Shown here in pieces: positions 63,204 through 64,000 of a stretch of 64,000 nucleotides of DNA. How positions within the stretch are numbered: position 1 is the stretch's first letter; each line of letters opens with the position of its first letter. Where the stretch lies: positions 153,021-217,020 of the forward strand of contig NZ_JAHZCJ010000007.1 in NCBI RefSeq assembly GCF_019422935.1. Direction: 5' to 3'. The DNA is from Desulfovibrio sp. (lineage in GTDB: Bacteria > Desulfobacterota > Desulfovibrionia > Desulfovibrionales > Desulfovibrionaceae). The notes beneath the pieces were generated by a model, which was given only the letters and a program-made list of their open reading frames with translations, was not told the DNA's origin and searched no databases. A program made the position numbers and the translations under genes.

Positions 63204-63701
63204 TTACGTATCAAGCGCAAGCGTCATATCAAACCACTGCGCGCCGCCATGACTTGATTTCGAAATTCCATCATTCACATAACCAAAGCATTCATAGTAG
63301 CGAATCAGTTGCTCTTTGCACGTCAGTATAACTTTCTTTTTGCCTAACTTTTTAGCTGTTTGCACAAAATTCTTCATGAGCTGAGAGGCAACGCCTTGTT
63401 TCCGAAATTCTGGAATCACAGCCAGCCCGAAAACAGTTAGGTTTTCACCAGTCTTATTGTGGTGAGACGTGCTATAAAAGAGTTCATCGTATATGACGGG
63501 GCTATCGGTAGCACATCCATTAATATACCCCACCAATCTACCGCCGACTTCAGCCACAAGAAAAGACTCAGGAAAAGCCGCAATCCTTTCCTTAAAGGAG
63601 GCCCGTGAGGCGGCTTCAGCCGCAGGAAAGCACACGGATTCTATTTCAGCTATACTCTCCAAATCATCCTGGCGAACACGTCTAACTGTGAATTCTTGCA
63701 T
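63204..63701 (-). CDS. GNAT-family N-acetyltransferase
   Basis: A 165-residue acetyltransferase of the GNAT fold: strand and helix FTVRRVRQDDLESIAEIE, VAEVGGRLVGYI (beta 4), then the acetyl-CoA pyrophosphate loop motif A, VIPEFRKQGVASQLM, and a C-terminal IRYYECFGYVNDG that is typical of the family. The acceptor amine is unknown. Its base composition is clearly more AT-rich than the rest of the window, as is the flank to 64000, which may mark recent acquisition. Convergent with the CoA ligase gene. Confidence 0.88.
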   Translation of the reverse strand: MQEFTVRRVRQDDLESIAEIESVCFPAAEAASRASFKERIAAFPESFLVAEVGGRLVGYINGCATDSPVIYDELFYSTSHHNKTGENLTVFGLAVIPEFRKQGVASQLMKNFVQTAKKLGKKKVILTCKEQLIRYYECFGYVNDGISKSSHGGAQWFDMTLALDT

Positions 63702-64000
63702 GCAGTCTACTCTTTACTGGTGATTTTTCTGGCTTGCCCATGTCTCCAGCCGATTATGCTTTGTACTAATTTGATGTCAACCTAAGGAGCGCATGGCAAA
63801 AACCTCCGCCAACCAATAATTGCAGTGAATCAGTACACAGGCGCGCGAAAATTAGGCCTAAGGGAAGATTCTATCTTGCTTATGCACATGCGACCCTTTG
63901 CTTTTTCCACATATACTGACCTTACCCCACTGCGCATACCACTTGTAAGTTAGTGGTTTTCAATGAGTTACAGGTTATATTCTTTGCGCGAAATTCTTCC
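63702..64000. other. Intergenic flank at the window end, nothing recognised
   Basis: About 300 AT-rich bases upstream of the GNAT gene. No open frame with a ribosome site and no RNA gene seen. The next gene lies beyond the window. Confidence 0.5.

Overview
The window reads as a chromosomal segment of a sulfate-reducing deltaproteobacterium of the Desulfovibrio type. The grounds are an alternative (Ahb) heme-synthesis cluster, a GlcD/GlcF-type 2-hydroxyacid dehydrogenase feeding a ferredoxin-linked 2-oxoacid oxidoreductase, several sigma-54 promoters with their own activator, and chemoreceptor genes with sigma-28-like promoters. No gene here proves sulfate reduction, so the genus is an inference. 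The sequence is GC-rich, with AT-rich promoter regions. No insertion sequence, phage gene, CRISPR array or rRNA was seen. One tRNA gene (Phe) is present.

Layout. 1-6930 (+): alaS, then the heme branch ahbC, hemB, ahbD and one AhbA/AhbB-type siroheme decarboxylase subunit, closed by a terminator. 6948-17093: housekeeping genes, mostly on the minus strand: a methyltransferase, a D,D-carboxypeptidase (+), an SDR enzyme with its MarR repressor, the ComM-type AAA+ protein, signal peptidase I, an NCS2/AzgA-type permease, a MarC protein, and cysE coupled to a 48-residue lipoprotein. 17757-31718 (+): a catabolic island. It holds a flavin/Fe-S 2-hydroxyacid dehydrogenase, a four-subunit 2-oxoacid:ferredoxin oxidoreductase, a phosphate acyltransferase and kinase of the butyryl type, an SLC13/DASS transporter, a PrpR_N-type sigma-54 activator and, after a small motility gene, an NAD-type 2-hydroxyacid dehydrogenase. 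Three -24/-12 promoters stand in front of the three metabolic transcription units. 31851-40889 (-): one 3012-residue secreted adhesin. 41581-50495 (+): two chemoreceptors and a large BvgS-like hybrid kinase. 50601-59644 (-): a YibE/F membrane protein, alkaline phosphatase, a torD-dmsA-dmsB-dmsC molybdoenzyme operon and a PAS-LuxR regulator. 60021-63701: tRNA-Phe, a ClC antiporter, a PaaK-like CoA ligase and a GNAT acetyltransferase.

How the parts fit. The 17.8-31.7 kb island appears to encode a complete energy-conserving route: a 2-hydroxyacid is oxidised to a 2-oxoacid, decarboxylated to an acyl-CoA with reduced ferredoxin, turned into an acyl phosphate and finally a free acid plus ATP. It mirrors the lactate-oxidation region known from Desulfovibrio, but has butyryl-type Ptb/Buk where Pta/AckA would be expected. 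The substrate is therefore probably not lactate, and it is unknown. A 15-base element shared upstream of two of the sigma-54 promoters is a candidate binding site for the linked activator.

Other points of note are a possible LapG-type cleavage site near the N-terminus of the giant adhesin, sigma-28-type promoters before the second chemoreceptor and the small motility gene, a His-Pro-Gly-Gly repeat at the start of AhbD, a strong palindrome in front of the Dms-type operon, and a foldable leader before marC. Many long open frames on the strand opposite real genes are shadows of GC-rich coding sequence and are omitted.
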